From NCBI RefSeq assembly GCF_007280575.1, contig NZ_VKJP01000015.1:1-41818 (forward strand): 41,818 nt of DNA, in the 5' to 3' direction. The notes beneath the pieces were generated by a model that saw nothing but the letters and a program-made list of their open reading frames with translations, was not told the origin of the DNA and made no database searches. This DNA comes from Streptomyces benahoarensis. Its GTDB lineage: Bacteria; Actinomycetota; Actinomycetes; Streptomycetales; Streptomycetaceae. The translations under genes were made by a program, and so were the position numbers. The first letter of the stretch is position 1. Every line of letters begins with the position of its first letter. Of this stretch, positions 16,524 through 24,763 are shown one piece after another.

Positions 16524-16796
16524 ATGGTGAAGACACCGAAGCGACAGCCGAACCCTCAGGCGTTGAGTGAAGCGGACCTGGAAGACGGCACCGTGAAGTC
16601 GTTCCTGGAGGCCCAAGAGAAGGTCAAGGCGGCTGAGCGGGCGCTGAGGGAGGCGGAGGCGGAGCGGGATGCCGCGGCTCTCGCCACCAAGGAAGCCGAT
16701 GTCGCGCGAGGGCTTCCGCAGCGCCTGGCAGACCTGTATGGCGTCACGCGGCACGCGATTGAGGACATGCGCCGACGAGGCGCGCCCACGACGTAG
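16524..16796 (+). CDS. small coiled-coil protein with HTH-like C-terminus
   Basis: 90 residues starting MVKTPKRQPNPQALSEADLE. Residues 27-60 form a charged coiled coil rich in Ala, Glu and Lys (AQEKVKAAERALREAEAERD). The end, RLADLYGVTRHAIEDMRRRG, reads as a helix-turn-helix recognition pair. It is probably a small DNA-binding regulator of the conjugative element, divergent from the sigma-like gene across a palindrome cluster. A good terminator follows 21 bases after the stop. Exact family unknown. Confidence 0.65.
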   Translation: MVKTPKRQPNPQALSEADLEDGTVKSFLEAQEKVKAAERALREAEAERDAAALATKEADVARGLPQRLADLYGVTRHAIEDMRRRGAPTT

Positions 16797-16816
16797 CGGC
16801 ATCTCGAACAACGTCA

Positions 16817-16848
16817 GACCCCCGGAGGCTGCCCCGGGGGTCTTCTTG
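16817..16848 (+). terminator. rho-independent terminator
   Basis: GACCCCCGG pairs with CCGGGGGTC across an 8-base loop and is followed by TTCTTGTT, directly after the small HTH gene. Confidence 0.75.
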
Positions 16849-16963
16849 TTGCGCGGGTGCCCTCGCCTGCGGGCGGTCGCAGCCGTCTTCGGAGGTGCAG
16901 CGGAGCCTCTCGAATCTCCTGCGGGTGGCTTCCTGTCGCTTTACCGCGGAGCGGTCCTGGCCG

Positions 16964-17023
16964 GTACCACCGTCGATACCACGGTGCGTTCCACCGTACG
17001 TACCACCCTGCGTACCAGGTCGT
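16964..17023. repeat. 12-bp tandem repeats
   Basis: Four to five consecutive 12-base units resembling GTACCACCGTGC: 16964, 16976, 16988, 17000 and a partial at 17012. On the minus strand they encode an R-T-V-V-type repeat (LVRRVVRTVERTVVSTVVP) in a short frame at 16941-17162. They could be iterons for a regulator or replication protein, or simply repetitive coding. Confidence 0.6.
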
Positions 17024-17086
17024 TTTGGAACTCAGGCGTATTCATGCAGGTCAGGGCGTAGGGGTATGCGGTCCCCGCTGCTGACA

Positions 17087-17112
17087 CCTCTTCCTCAGGA
17101 GGAGGAAGAGGC
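17087..17112. repeat. purine/pyrimidine hairpin
   Basis: CTCTTCCTC and GAGGAAGAG form a 9-bp stem with a short AGGAG loop. No T-run follows; role unknown. Confidence 0.4.
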
Positions 17113-17166
17113 CATTTCTCTCCGTTCGGGCCCCGCCGGGCGGTGCGTAGCTCAGCAGGCAATGCG

Positions 17167-17345
17167 TCAGCTCCCGGAGCTGACGCCGACGTGCAATACG
17201 TCGTCGGCCTGTTCGGTGGTCGCCGACCGCGTGGGTAATCCGGCCGGGCCTTGTCGTGCCCCGTCGGTCAGCGCCCGGATGCCCGGGTGGATCTTCGCTG
17301 CGAGGTAGCCGAGGAGCGCGGCGACGTAACGCAGAGAGAAGCGGG
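17167..17345 (-). pseudogene. C-terminal fragment of an unknown protein
   Basis: A frame ending at TGA 17167-17169 reads YVAALLGYLAAKIHPGIRAL, then TDGARQGPAGLPTRSATTEQ and VLHVGVSSGS, with G/C-rich third positions. No start is present, and upstream resemblance to coding continues in another frame. Its end overlaps a perfect 10-bp hairpin (GCGTCAGCTC/GAGCTGACGC, 17164-17186). Probably a decayed 3' end; family not recognised. Confidence 0.35.
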
Positions 17346-17455
17346 CCGCAGACCATCAGCGGGGCCGATGAGTGCAGCCGCCGGGCGTGGCAGCGAAGCG
17401 TCTTGGCCACGACGGTGGTACGCAGCGTCTCGAGTCGGGCGAGGTCTTCGCCGAT

Positions 17456-17486
17456 CCCTGCTGGGGGTTTGCAACCCCCAGCAGGG
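17456..17486. terminator. perfect 14-bp stem-loop
   Basis: CCCTGCTGGGGGTT and AACCCCCAGCAGGG pair perfectly around a 3-base TGC loop. No T-run on either side. It insulates the HAL-like locus on the right from debris on the left and may act as a bidirectional terminator. Its length and perfection are exceptional for this window. Confidence 0.5.
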
Positions 17487-17533
17487 CCCAGTGTTCGCTG
17501 CGATGTGGCCCTTGCCAAGCTTTAAATAAAGTG

Positions 17534-17557
17534 ATTCATTCAGCCTGGCTAGTGAAT
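17534..17557. promoter_or_regulatory. AT-rich promoter/operator before peptide and HAL-like gene
   Basis: An AT-rich patch (GCTTTAAATAAAGTGATTCA) unlike its surroundings contains ATTCA and TGAAT as an inverted pair. It resembles the TTCATT/AATGAA palindrome before the other HAL-like gene. A promoter is likely here by base composition; the -35/-10 boxes cannot be assigned with confidence. Confidence 0.35.
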
Positions 17558-17586
17558 GGATATATGTCAAGCACGAGGAGATGTCC

Positions 17587-17738
17587 GTGGCCGTCCACCT
17601 GGCGGAGCCCGCTGCGGACGGTCGCGCCCTGGCTGTCGCGCAGTCAATGCCGAGCGCTCCCACGGTGCCATCGGGACCGGCGCCGACAGCACGGGCTACC
17701 CGCTGACGGGTCCCATCACCGACTGCTGGCCGATCTGA
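17587..17738 (+). CDS. possible short peptide gene upstream of HAL-like gene (frame break)
   Basis: GTG at 17587 has AGGAG six bases upstream. The frame VAVHLAEPAADGRALAVAQ has strong G/C third positions up to about 17640. From there the bias moves to another frame, reading NAERSHGAIGTGADSTGYPL and ending TGPITDCWPI at TGA 17738, ten bases before the HAL-like ATG. A single-base shift joins the two into a peptide of about 50 residues. It could be a RiPP-type precursor, a leader peptide or the remnant of a small gene. Homologues are needed to decide. Confidence 0.4.
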
Positions 17739-17748
17739 GAGGACCCCC

Positions 17749-19290
17749 ATGGCCGCCCACAAGATCACCAATGTCACCTTGGGTGAGGAGCCGATCACCA
17801 TCGAGCAGTTCGTCGCGGTCGCCCGGCACGGCGCCCGCGTCGAGTTCGATGCGACGTATGTCGACCGAGTGCGCAAGTCCCGCGCGCTCGTGGAGCGCTT
17901 CCTGGCCGAGAACCGCTTGGTATATGGGGTGACCACCGGATTCGGCGACAACGTCACGGAGGTGATTGCCCCGGCGGATGCCGAGCAACTGCAGCGCAAT
18001 ATTGTGCGCTCGCACGCCGTGTCGGTTGGTGAACCCCTACCCACTGAGATCGTCCGCGCCATCGGGCTGATGGAGCTGGTCGGCCTCGGCGAAGGCTATT
18101 CCGGCATCCGGCTTGAGACCCTGGAGCTGATCCGGCGGATGCTCAACGCCCGGGTCACGCCGCACGTACCCAGTGAGGGTTCCGTCGGCTACCTGGCCCC
18201 AGAGGCGCATATGGCTCTTGTGCTGCTGGGAGAGGGCCGGGCCTGGTATGGCGACGAACTGCTGCCCGGGGCCGAGGCGTTGACCCGGATCGGGGAGGAA
18301 CCGACCCGGCTTGGCTGCAAGGAGGGTCTTTCGGTCACCAACGGGACACACTCGGTCACCGCGATCGCCGTTCTGGCCGTCCATGACGCCGGCGTCGCGG
18401 CGGCCACCGCCGACATCGCCGCGAGCCTGTCGGTGCAGGCACTCAAGGGCACCGTTCGCGCCTACGACGCCCGGTTGCACGAGAGGAAGCGGCACCCCGA
18501 GCAGGCCGCGGTCGCTGAGAGCCTGCGGCGGCTGACCGAATCCAGCGCGCTCAGCGCCGAATTCCTCGACCATCGGCTCCAGGACGGCCTGGCCTTGCGC
18601 GCCGTTCCGCAGATGCACGGCGGTGCGAAGCGGACGCTCGCGCAGGCTCGGGAGGTCATCGTCGAGGAGCTGCACTCGGTGGGCGACAACCCGGTCATCC
18701 ACCCCGAGGGCGAGGACGGGGTAGCGCTGATGGGGGCGAACTGCGACAGCACGTACGTCGGCATCCAGGCCGACTCCATGGTGAACGCGATAACGGTGCT
18801 GGCCAAGGTGTCCGAGCGCCGCACCGACCGCATGGTGAACAGCAACTTCAGCGAACTGCCCGCGTTCCTTACTCCCCGGCCGGGGCTGAACAGCGGCTAC
18901 ATGATCGCGCAGTACACGGCCGCCGCGCTGACCATGGAACTGCGCGGCATGGCGATGCCCGCATCCGCGGACAACGTCACCACCTCGGCCAATCAGGAGG
19001 ACACGGTCAGCAACGCCTATCTGGCGGCGCTGAAGGCCTACCGGGCGGCGCGCAAGCTCGGCTACGTCGTAGCGATCGAGGTGATGTGCGCCGTGCAGGC
19101 GCTCGACCTGCTCGCGCCGCTCTCACCCTCGCCGGCCGCGGAGGCGCTGCGGGCCAGGATCCGGGAGACCGTTCCGACCGTCTACGAGGACCGGGTCTTC
19201 CATGCCGACATGGAGCACATCACCCACCTCGTGCGAAGCGGGGAGTTGCTGCGGGTCGCCGAGGACGTGGTGGGCCCGCTGGGTCGCTGA
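17749..19290 (+). CDS. HAL/PAL-family protein with the MIO triad deleted
   Basis: A 513-residue full-length member of the histidine/phenylalanine ammonia-lyase fold. It keeps LVYGVTTGFGDNVTEV, RSHAVSVGEPLP, SVTNGTHSVTA, VGDNPV and TTSANQEDTVSN. At the cofactor site the canonical GSVGASGDLAPLAHM reads GSVGYLAPEAHMAL: Ala-Ser-Gly is deleted and Asp becomes Tyr, so MIO cannot form. The QDPYSLR segment is QDGLALR (active-site Tyr lost, Arg kept) and the His after QED is Thr. The reaction is therefore unlikely to be standard deamination. The ATG has GAGAGGA upstream. It may be co-transcribed with the short peptide frame just upstream. Confidence 0.85.
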   Translation: MAAHKITNVTLGEEPITIEQFVAVARHGARVEFDATYVDRVRKSRALVERFLAENRLVYGVTTGFGDNVTEVIAPADAEQLQRNIVRSHAVSVGEPLPTEIVRAIGLMELVGLGEGYSGIRLETLELIRRMLNARVTPHVPSEGSVGYLAPEAHMALVLLGEGRAWYGDELLPGAEALTRIGEEPTRLGCKEGLSVTNGTHSVTAIAVLAVHDAGVAAATADIAASLSVQALKGTVRAYDARLHERKRHPEQAAVAESLRRLTESSALSAEFLDHRLQDGLALRAVPQMHGGAKRTLAQAREVIVEELHSVGDNPVIHPEGEDGVALMGANCDSTYVGIQADSMVNAITVLAKVSERRTDRMVNSNFSELPAFLTPRPGLNSGYMIAQYTAAALTMELRGMAMPASADNVTTSANQEDTVSNAYLAALKAYRAARKLGYVVAIEVMCAVQALDLLAPLSPSPAAEALRARIRETVPTVYEDRVFHADMEHITHLVRSGELLRVAEDVVGPLGR

Positions 19291-19368
19291 GGTCGGGCTG
19301 AGGACCGGCGGCGCGGTGCGTTATCCGCCCGCCGTTGACGGTCAACCTGACTTGAAAGGGCGAATCGT

Positions 19369-20234
19369 GGCACTGTCACGTTGGCTGATCGGGTGGGATG
19401 ATCTTCGGGTTGATCATGGTGGAGGGGGTTGTCCGTGGGTAATACGCCGCCGTCGTACAAGGGGCACCGGTACCCGGTGGAGATCATCGCGCACTGTGTG
19501 TGGCTGTACTTCCGCTTCCCCGCTCGCTTCCGTGAGGTCGAGGAGCCGATGCTCGAGCGCGGTGTCATCGTGTCCCAAGAGACCGTCCGCCGCTGGTGTG
19601 CGAAGTTCGGGCAGTCCTATGCCAACGCGCTGCGCCGCCGGCGTGTGCAGCTGGGCGACAAGTGGCACCTGGACGAGGTCTTCATCAAGATCAACGGAGA
19701 GCGGAAGTACCTGTGGCGGGCCGTCGACGCTGACGGCACCGTGCTCGACAGCCTGGTCCAGAACCGGCGGGACAAAGCCGCAGCCCGGCGCTTCTTCCGC
19801 CGCCCGCTGAAGACGACCTGCTCGGTGCCGCGGGTGATCGTCACCGACAAGCTCCGCTCCTACGGCGTGGCCCACCGCGAGGTGATGCCCTCGGTCGAGC
19901 ACCATTCCCACAAGGGCCTCAACAACCGGGCCGAGAACAGTCATCAGCCAACCCGGCAGCGCGAACGCGCCATGAAAGGCTTCCGCAGCGTCGGCGGAGC
20001 CCAGCGGTTCCTGGCCGCGTTCAGCGGCATCTCACCCCACTTCCGGCCCCGCCGCCACCTGATGACCGCCGCCCACTACCGCGCCGAGATGACCACCCGC
20101 TTCGCCATCTGGGAGCAGATCACCTACGTCGCCGGCCTGCCTGCCTGCCGCGGCCTGAGCACGGAGCCGGAACCCGTCCCCTCCACACCCGACACACCAT
20201 CAGGCACTCACTCCCTCAACAACGTGACAGCGCC
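19369..20234 (+). mobile_element. IS6-family insertion sequence
   Basis: The ends GGCACTGTCACGTTG (19369) and CAACGTGACAGCGCC (ending 20234) are inverted repeats with one mismatch, enclosing an IS6/IS26-type transposase. The 8 bases outside each end (CGAATCGT and CGCCCTGG) differ, so there is no target duplication. This suggests arrival or later rearrangement by IS6-type cointegration or deletion. A truncated copy lies inverted at 31445-31872. Confidence 0.85.
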
Positions 20235-20332
20235 CGCCCTGGTTCATCGTCGCCTTCCTGATCGGCTGGGCCGTCGTGGGCACAGCTGTCGCGGACGGAC
20301 AGGAGGCGGGGAAGTGAGCGACGCTCTGGACT
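19435..20332 (+). CDS. IS6-family transposase
   Basis: A DDE transposase of the IS6 (IS26-like) family. GTG at 19435 is preferred: GGAGGGGG lies six bases upstream. The start GNTPPSYKGHRYPVEIIAH is followed by the catalytic acids in WHLDEVFIKING, VIVTDKLRSYG and NNRAENSHQPTR. The frame runs through the right end into flanking DNA up to TGA at 20377, adding foreign residues after LNNVTAP; the natural end is near 20234 (the end given here is approximate). The frame is intact, so the element may be active. Confidence 0.85.
20237..20317 (+). pseudogene. C-terminal membrane segment cut by IS6
   Basis: Immediately right of the IS6 end, a frame reads PWFIVAFLIGWAVVGTAVA and stops at TGA 20315-20317, which overlaps the next GTG by one coupling unit (GTGA). 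It is the last transmembrane part of a small membrane protein whose 5' portion was lost to the IS6 insertion or deletion. Confidence 0.55.
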
Positions 20333-21333
20333 CCCAGTTCCGGGACACCGACCGGCGGGTCCGCGACACCGACCGGTGAGTAAGCGATCTCGACAGCCGG
20401 CTGGACGATCTGGAGGGCGAGCACGAGCGGTTGAAGTCCCGGTTCGGCTATACCGAGGACCTGGACCACGAGCTGCGTTCCCTTCGCGACGACATCTCCG
20501 GCCTGGAGACCACGACCGAGGAAGTCGACGGCCGGGTCGACGAGCTCGATGACCGCGTCAAGGCCGCGGAGCGGACGGTGAAGAGGCTCACCCAGCACGT
20601 GCGGCTGCTGGAAGGCCAGATCATGGCTGTCGGGAACGTCCCTCCTGCGGACCTGGACACCTTCACCAAGGACCAGCGCACCCTGGCCGCCACGATGGAG
20701 TCCGGGTGGGACGCCGCCGACGTCCTCCTCACCAGCACCCTCCGCACCCACCACCAGAACCGGGTACAACGCTTCCACGACGCCCAGGCCCGGCACCAGG
20801 CGACCCGGGAGGAAGTCGTCGCCCTGGTCGGCACGCTGCTCTCCACCCCCTACAACACCCAGCCCCATGCCAAGGCCGCCACCAAGCTGCGCTCCGTCAT
20901 CGCGCGCGAGGCGACCGAGCACCAGGGCCTTGCCCGGCAGGCTTCCGAGGCCCGCAAGGCCACCACGGCACTCGCCGCGGACCGGGTGGCCACCGCCGAC
21001 AAACAGCCAGCCATCGCCGCCGGCCAGCGCGCGGAGCAACGGCTGACCCTGGCGCTACGCAGCAATCTGGCCGACGCCGTCAGCAACCGCCTGCTCCTGC
21101 CCGCGTGGTTCGCCACCGTCCTCGGCCCGGCCCCACCAGCACGAGACACCGAACGCTGGCTGGAGTGCGCGACCCGCGTCCTGCTCTACCGCCTCACCTA
21201 CCACGTCGACGACCAGGTCCTCGCCCTCGGCCCCTGCCCCGACCCCGAAGACGAACACCAACATCAGTGGTGGGAGGAACTGACCACCGGCCACTGCGGG
21301 TGGGGATCATGGGGCACGGTTCGGCGGAGCTGA
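20314..21333 (+). pseudogene. coiled-coil protein with in-frame stop
   Basis: GTG at 20314 starts VSDALDSQFRDTDRRV; TGA at 20377-20379 interrupts, and the same frame continues as VSDLDSRLDDLEGEHERLKS for a total of about 339 codons to TGA 21333. Residues up to about 110 form a long heptad coiled coil (LRSLRDDISGLETTTEEVDG). A helical middle and a globular, Trp-rich end (ERWLECATRVLLYRL) follow. No family recognised. It was coupled to the membrane protein truncated at 20237. A restart at TTG 20431 would give a 300-residue protein lacking the N-terminal coil. The TGA may be decay or a base error. Confidence 0.55.
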
Positions 21334-21704
21334 CGCCCGCGGCCATCAACACCTACCGGCGGGCCCGGCCCGAGGTGCGGGTGGAAATCGGGCAGCTGGA
21401 CTTCACGGAGCAGGTGACCGCGCTGGTGGAGGACCGGGTGGGGCGTGGCTTTCGTGCGGCCGAGCCCGGACGACGAGCGGCTCGTCGCGGATGTCCTCAC
21501 CACTGAGCAGCGGATCGTCGTCGTACACGAACGGTCGCCACTGGCCGACCCCGGACATCCGGGGCCGGCGTCGCGGACCTCACCGACCTGCCGCTGTTCA
21601 GCGTCCCGGGGCACGCCCCGCACTCGTTCACCGAGTATCTGTACTTCGACGACCGCGCCCAGCGCCGCAGCTCCGAGTTCGCCGTCACCCCGCAGGAATA
21701 CTGA
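21297..21704 (+). pseudogene. LysR-type regulator, substrate-binding domain remnant
   Basis: Three frames in succession give LRVGIMGHGSAELTPAAI with EVRVEIGQLDFTEQVTALVE, then VAFVRPSPDDERLVADVL, then AGVADLTDLPLFSVPGHAPH to TGA 21704. This is the order of the LysR C-terminal effector domain (G-x-x-G-S-A-x-x-x-x-P, D-V-A-F-V-R-P). Frame breaks lie at about 21440 and 21560. The helix-turn-helix half is absent, so it is dead. Confidence 0.65.
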
Positions 21705-21971
21705 CCGGCGTCGCCACCGGGCGGTCCGCAGGCTCTGGCCTGCGTTCCTTCGCACGGTACTACGCGTGGCCCGGCGCCGTCTTCGTACCCGTCCTCGACA
21801 CTCGGTGAGAGAGCAGCCATCTCGCGGTACGGGCCGGTGACGACAACCCGAAGGCACGGATCCTCCGAACGCACACGACGGGCCTGGACAAGGCCGCCAT
21901 GGTCTTCTGCCACCACGGCGTCTGCAGCGTGTCGGCGCGATTCTCGGAGATGAAGTCCCAGCGGCAGGGGC

Positions 21972-22340
21972 TCACTTCACCTCCCGGGTCGAACAGGCGG
22001 CTGCCCGGCGCAGGATCTCGCGCTCCGGCTGCCACTCCTTTTCTCCGCCTTCAGCAGCCGGGTGTTCTCCGCCCGCAACCCTGCCAGTTCCTCGGCCGGA
22101 CTCCCGCCGGCCTCGCGGCGCTCGGGCAGTGCCTGCGACTCGTTTTCCTTGCGGACCCACGTGCGCACATACGCGGCGGTGATGCCGAGGTCCGCCGCGT
22201 ATGTGCGCTTGCCGCCCGCGGCGCGGTAGAGCGCGACCGCTTCCTTCCTGAACTCCTCCGGATACGGAGACTTGCGTCCCACCTGGACCTCCCTCCCTGG
22301 ATTATCAAGATCCATTGCCAGGGTGTCCACTCCAAAGGAT
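21972..22340 (-). mobile_element. IS3-family remnant with orfA
   Basis: OrfA starts at GTG 22282 (VGRKSPYPEEFRKEAVALYR) after a GGGAGGGAGG ribosome site. It has a helix-turn-helix, then a leucine-zipper-like LAGLRAENTRLLKAEK. A frame break at about 22040 separates this from EWQPEREILRRAAACSTREVK. The start of orfB (SPCRWDFISENRAD) follows at about 21970-21920 and is cut off. TGTCCACTCC near 22325 is a typical IS3-family tip. OrfA plus an orfB stub means it is immobile. Confidence 0.7.
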
Positions 22341-22661
22341 CAGTCTCGCCGGGGTGTTGGGCTGTTGTCATGGTCTCAATGCAGGGCCGTGGACGAACCG
22401 TTGCTGGGGATGGCCGCACCGGGATTGGGGGGACAGCCGTAGTGAGTGGGGGCTACCGCTGCGCATAGCTTCTACGGTGTGAGACATATACGGAACAGGG
22501 CGAAGAGATCCGCTTTTGACAGGCACCGACCGGCCCGGTCTGCAGCGGTGTCGGCTGTCCCGTCGGGCGTGGTGGCGGTTGCCGTACCCACGGCGGGCGC
22601 GGCACATACGACTGTCACTTCCGACCACAACACCCAGCACCCAGCACCCCAAGAAGGCTTC
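22341..22661. other. intergenic, no gene seen
   Basis: Between the IS3 tip and the S33 peptidase start. A longer frame of the peptidase reaches back to 22446, but its extra residues lack signal-peptide character and no ribosome site is present; nothing else is supportable. Confidence 0.4.
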
Positions 22662-24245
22662 GTGATCACCTCCAGCCCCGCCGTGCGCCGCGCCTCTGCG
22701 GTGGGCCTCGCCCTCGTCGCCTGCCTCGGCCCGGCCCCCTCCGCCACGGCCGCGCCCACCCCCACCATGTCGAAGTCCGAAGCCCGGCTCGACCGTTATT
22801 ACGATCAGCGCCTGGGCTGGGGCAGCTGCGCCAAGAGCTCGGGCGACACCATGGGCCGTGATCTGGACAAGGCCGGCGTACAGTGCGCGGACGTCACTGT
22901 GCCGCTCGACTACGCCGACCCCCGGGGCCGTACGATCACCGTCGCGGTATCCCGGCTCAAGGCCACTGACACCCGCCACCGCATCGGATCGATCCTGCTC
23001 AACAACGGCGGCCCCGGCGGCACCGCCCTCGAATCCCCGCCGGAATTCCACGCGTGGATGAAGAAGGTTGGCCCGCGTTACGACATCGTCGGCTTCGACC
23101 CGCGCTTCGTCGGCCGCAGCACCCCGCTGGACTGCGGTCTGCCCGTCGGCACCAATCTCTTCTCGGCCGGTCACAGCCGGGCGAGCTTCGAGCGCCAGGT
23201 CGCCCTCCAGAAGGACCTGGCCGACAAGTGCCGGGCCACCAACGCCTCAGTGCTGCCGCACGTCACCACCCGCAACACGGCCCGCGACCTGGACGTCATC
23301 CGCGGCGCGCTCGACGAGAAGAAGATCTCCTACTTCGGCTACTCGTACGGCACCTACCTGGGCACCGTCTACAGCCAGATGTTCCCCGGCCGCACCGACC
23401 GCATGGTCCTGGACGGCGCCATCGACCCACGCAAGTTCGGCCCCCGGCTGCTCCGGGAGGCCGTCGGTGAGAACGAGCAGGCGCTTGCCGACTGGGCCTC
23501 TTGGGCTGCCGCCCGCAATGACTCCTACGGCCTCGGCCGCACCCGCGCCCAGGTTCTCGCCACCATCGACCGCGTCATCAGGGCATCCGCGCGCGCACCG
23601 CTGACCGTCGGCAGCGCCCCGGATGCCTTCCAACTTGACGACACTCAGACCCCGTTCCTCCTGCTCGCCGGGCTCGACAGCGACACGGACGCGTCCCGCG
23701 CGGCCCTCGGCGAGCAGGTGTCCGTGCTGAACGAGGCCGCGGCCGGGCAGCCGACCCGGCTGTCACCGCAGTTCGCCGGGCTGCTGCGGTTCGCGCTGAC
23801 CGGCGAGCAGTCACACCACGGCAGTGTGCAGTCCGCGGTCATCTGCGGGGACGTGGCGGCCCCGCGCGATCCCGAGGTCTACTGGCGGGCCATCGAGCGC
23901 AGCCGCGCCGCGTACCCGCGCTTCGGCGCGCTGGCCAACAACATCGGCCCGTGCGCCTTCTGGGACCGGCCCCGCGAGAAGCCCACCCGGGTGAAGCACG
24001 ACGCCAAGGCGCTGATCGTGTCCGCCACCGGCGACACGCGCACCGCCCACAAGGGTGCCGTTGCCCTGCACGGTCTGCTGCCGAGCTCCAAGCTGATCAC
24101 CCTCAAGGGTGCGAACCGGCACGCGATCTACGGACTGTACGAGAACGCCTGCGTCGACAACGAGGTCAACCAGTACCTGGCCACCGGCCGGCTGCCCGCC
24201 GACGACCGGACCTGCTCCAAGCAAGCCGGGCTTCAGCCCAGGTGA
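22662..24245 (+). CDS. secreted S33-family peptidase (tripeptidyl aminopeptidase-like)
   Basis: A 527-residue alpha/beta-hydrolase. GTG at 22662 follows AAGAAGG and opens a Sec signal (VITSSPAVRRASAVGLALVA, with APSATAA at the cleavage site). The oxyanion region is NNGGPGG, the nucleophile elbow GYSYGT, the acid VSATGDTRT and the His in NRHAIYG. A C-terminal TAP-like domain with paired cysteines is present. SlpD/SlpE-type relatives cleave N-terminal tripeptides from extracellular peptides. It is convergent with a close paralogue at 24764-26503; unlike that paralogue it has no C-terminal membrane anchor, so it should be released. Confidence 0.9.
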   Translation: MITSSPAVRRASAVGLALVACLGPAPSATAAPTPTMSKSEARLDRYYDQRLGWGSCAKSSGDTMGRDLDKAGVQCADVTVPLDYADPRGRTITVAVSRLKATDTRHRIGSILLNNGGPGGTALESPPEFHAWMKKVGPRYDIVGFDPRFVGRSTPLDCGLPVGTNLFSAGHSRASFERQVALQKDLADKCRATNASVLPHVTTRNTARDLDVIRGALDEKKISYFGYSYGTYLGTVYSQMFPGRTDRMVLDGAIDPRKFGPRLLREAVGENEQALADWASWAAARNDSYGLGRTRAQVLATIDRVIRASARAPLTVGSAPDAFQLDDTQTPFLLLAGLDSDTDASRAALGEQVSVLNEAAAGQPTRLSPQFAGLLRFALTGEQSHHGSVQSAVICGDVAAPRDPEVYWRAIERSRAAYPRFGALANNIGPCAFWDRPREKPTRVKHDAKALIVSATGDTRTAHKGAVALHGLLPSSKLITLKGANRHAIYGLYENACVDNEVNQYLATGRLPADDRTCSKQAGLQPR

Positions 24246-24317
24246 GCGCACATTCCTTGATCGGGAAATTCCCTCAGGAGGAGCCACACCCATCTTGAGG
24301 GGGAGGTTCGACAGGAA

Positions 24318-24358
24318 CGGCCCGCCTCGCACACCGGCTGTACGCGTGGGGCGGGCCC
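24318..24358. terminator. possible bidirectional terminator
   Basis: GGCCCGCC and GGCGGGCC form an 8-bp stem with a long loop, lying between the convergent peptidase genes. Weak evidence: large loop and no T-run. Confidence 0.25.
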
Positions 24359-24403
24359 GCGAGTGACGTTCTGGCCCCGTGTCCGGGTTCGGGGGCCCCG
24401 CGG

Positions 24404-24570
24404 CAGTACAGTGCGGAGTTCCGGTCCGACGTGATCGCGTTGTGGCGGGCTTCGGCCGGCAGGCGGACGTTCAAGGACGTCGCGGCTGATCCGAACGTCA
24501 GCCCGAGACGCTGCGGACCTGGGTGCGTGATGCCGGCGGTCGTCCAGTCGCCGCCGGCGCGTCGCAGGAC
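24404..24570 (+). pseudogene. IS3-type orfA remnant
   Basis: The frame QYSAEFRSDVIALWRASAGR continues RTFKDVAADPNVSP, then shifts frame to LRTWVRDAGG, the helix-turn-helix of an IS3-family orfA. The shift is at about 24511 and no orfB follows. It differs from the orfA at 22282, so it is a separate decayed element. Confidence 0.6.
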
Positions 24571-24763
24571 ACCGAGCCTCGATCAAACCCGGAACGGTTC
24601 AGTGGTCGCAGTGCTCCCTTGCTGGTTCGGAGCGCTGGCCGACGCCGAGGTCCGGATGCTGCGGGAGTGCTTCGGGGGGTGGGGCGGATGACGGTGGGCC
24701 AGACGCCGGCGAAGGGCGGCACCCCGCCGAGGGGATGCCGGCCTTGGGTTGCGCCGGTTCCGC

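Noticed and set aside
17148-17220. tRNA-like start (GCGTAGCTCAGCAGGC)
   Set aside because: The D-arm does not pair and no anticodon or T-arm (TTCGANNC) follows at the right distance; the region is explained by a hairpin and a coding remnant.
17268-18062. Long minus-strand frame of 264 codons across the HAL-like start
   Set aside because: It is antisense to the well-supported HAL-like gene, with poor codon bias; its other end covers hairpins and a different remnant frame.
24318-24358. Riboswitch or attenuator after the first S33 peptidase
   Set aside because: Only a simple GGCCCGCC/GGCGGGCC stem with a long loop is seen; no known aptamer features.
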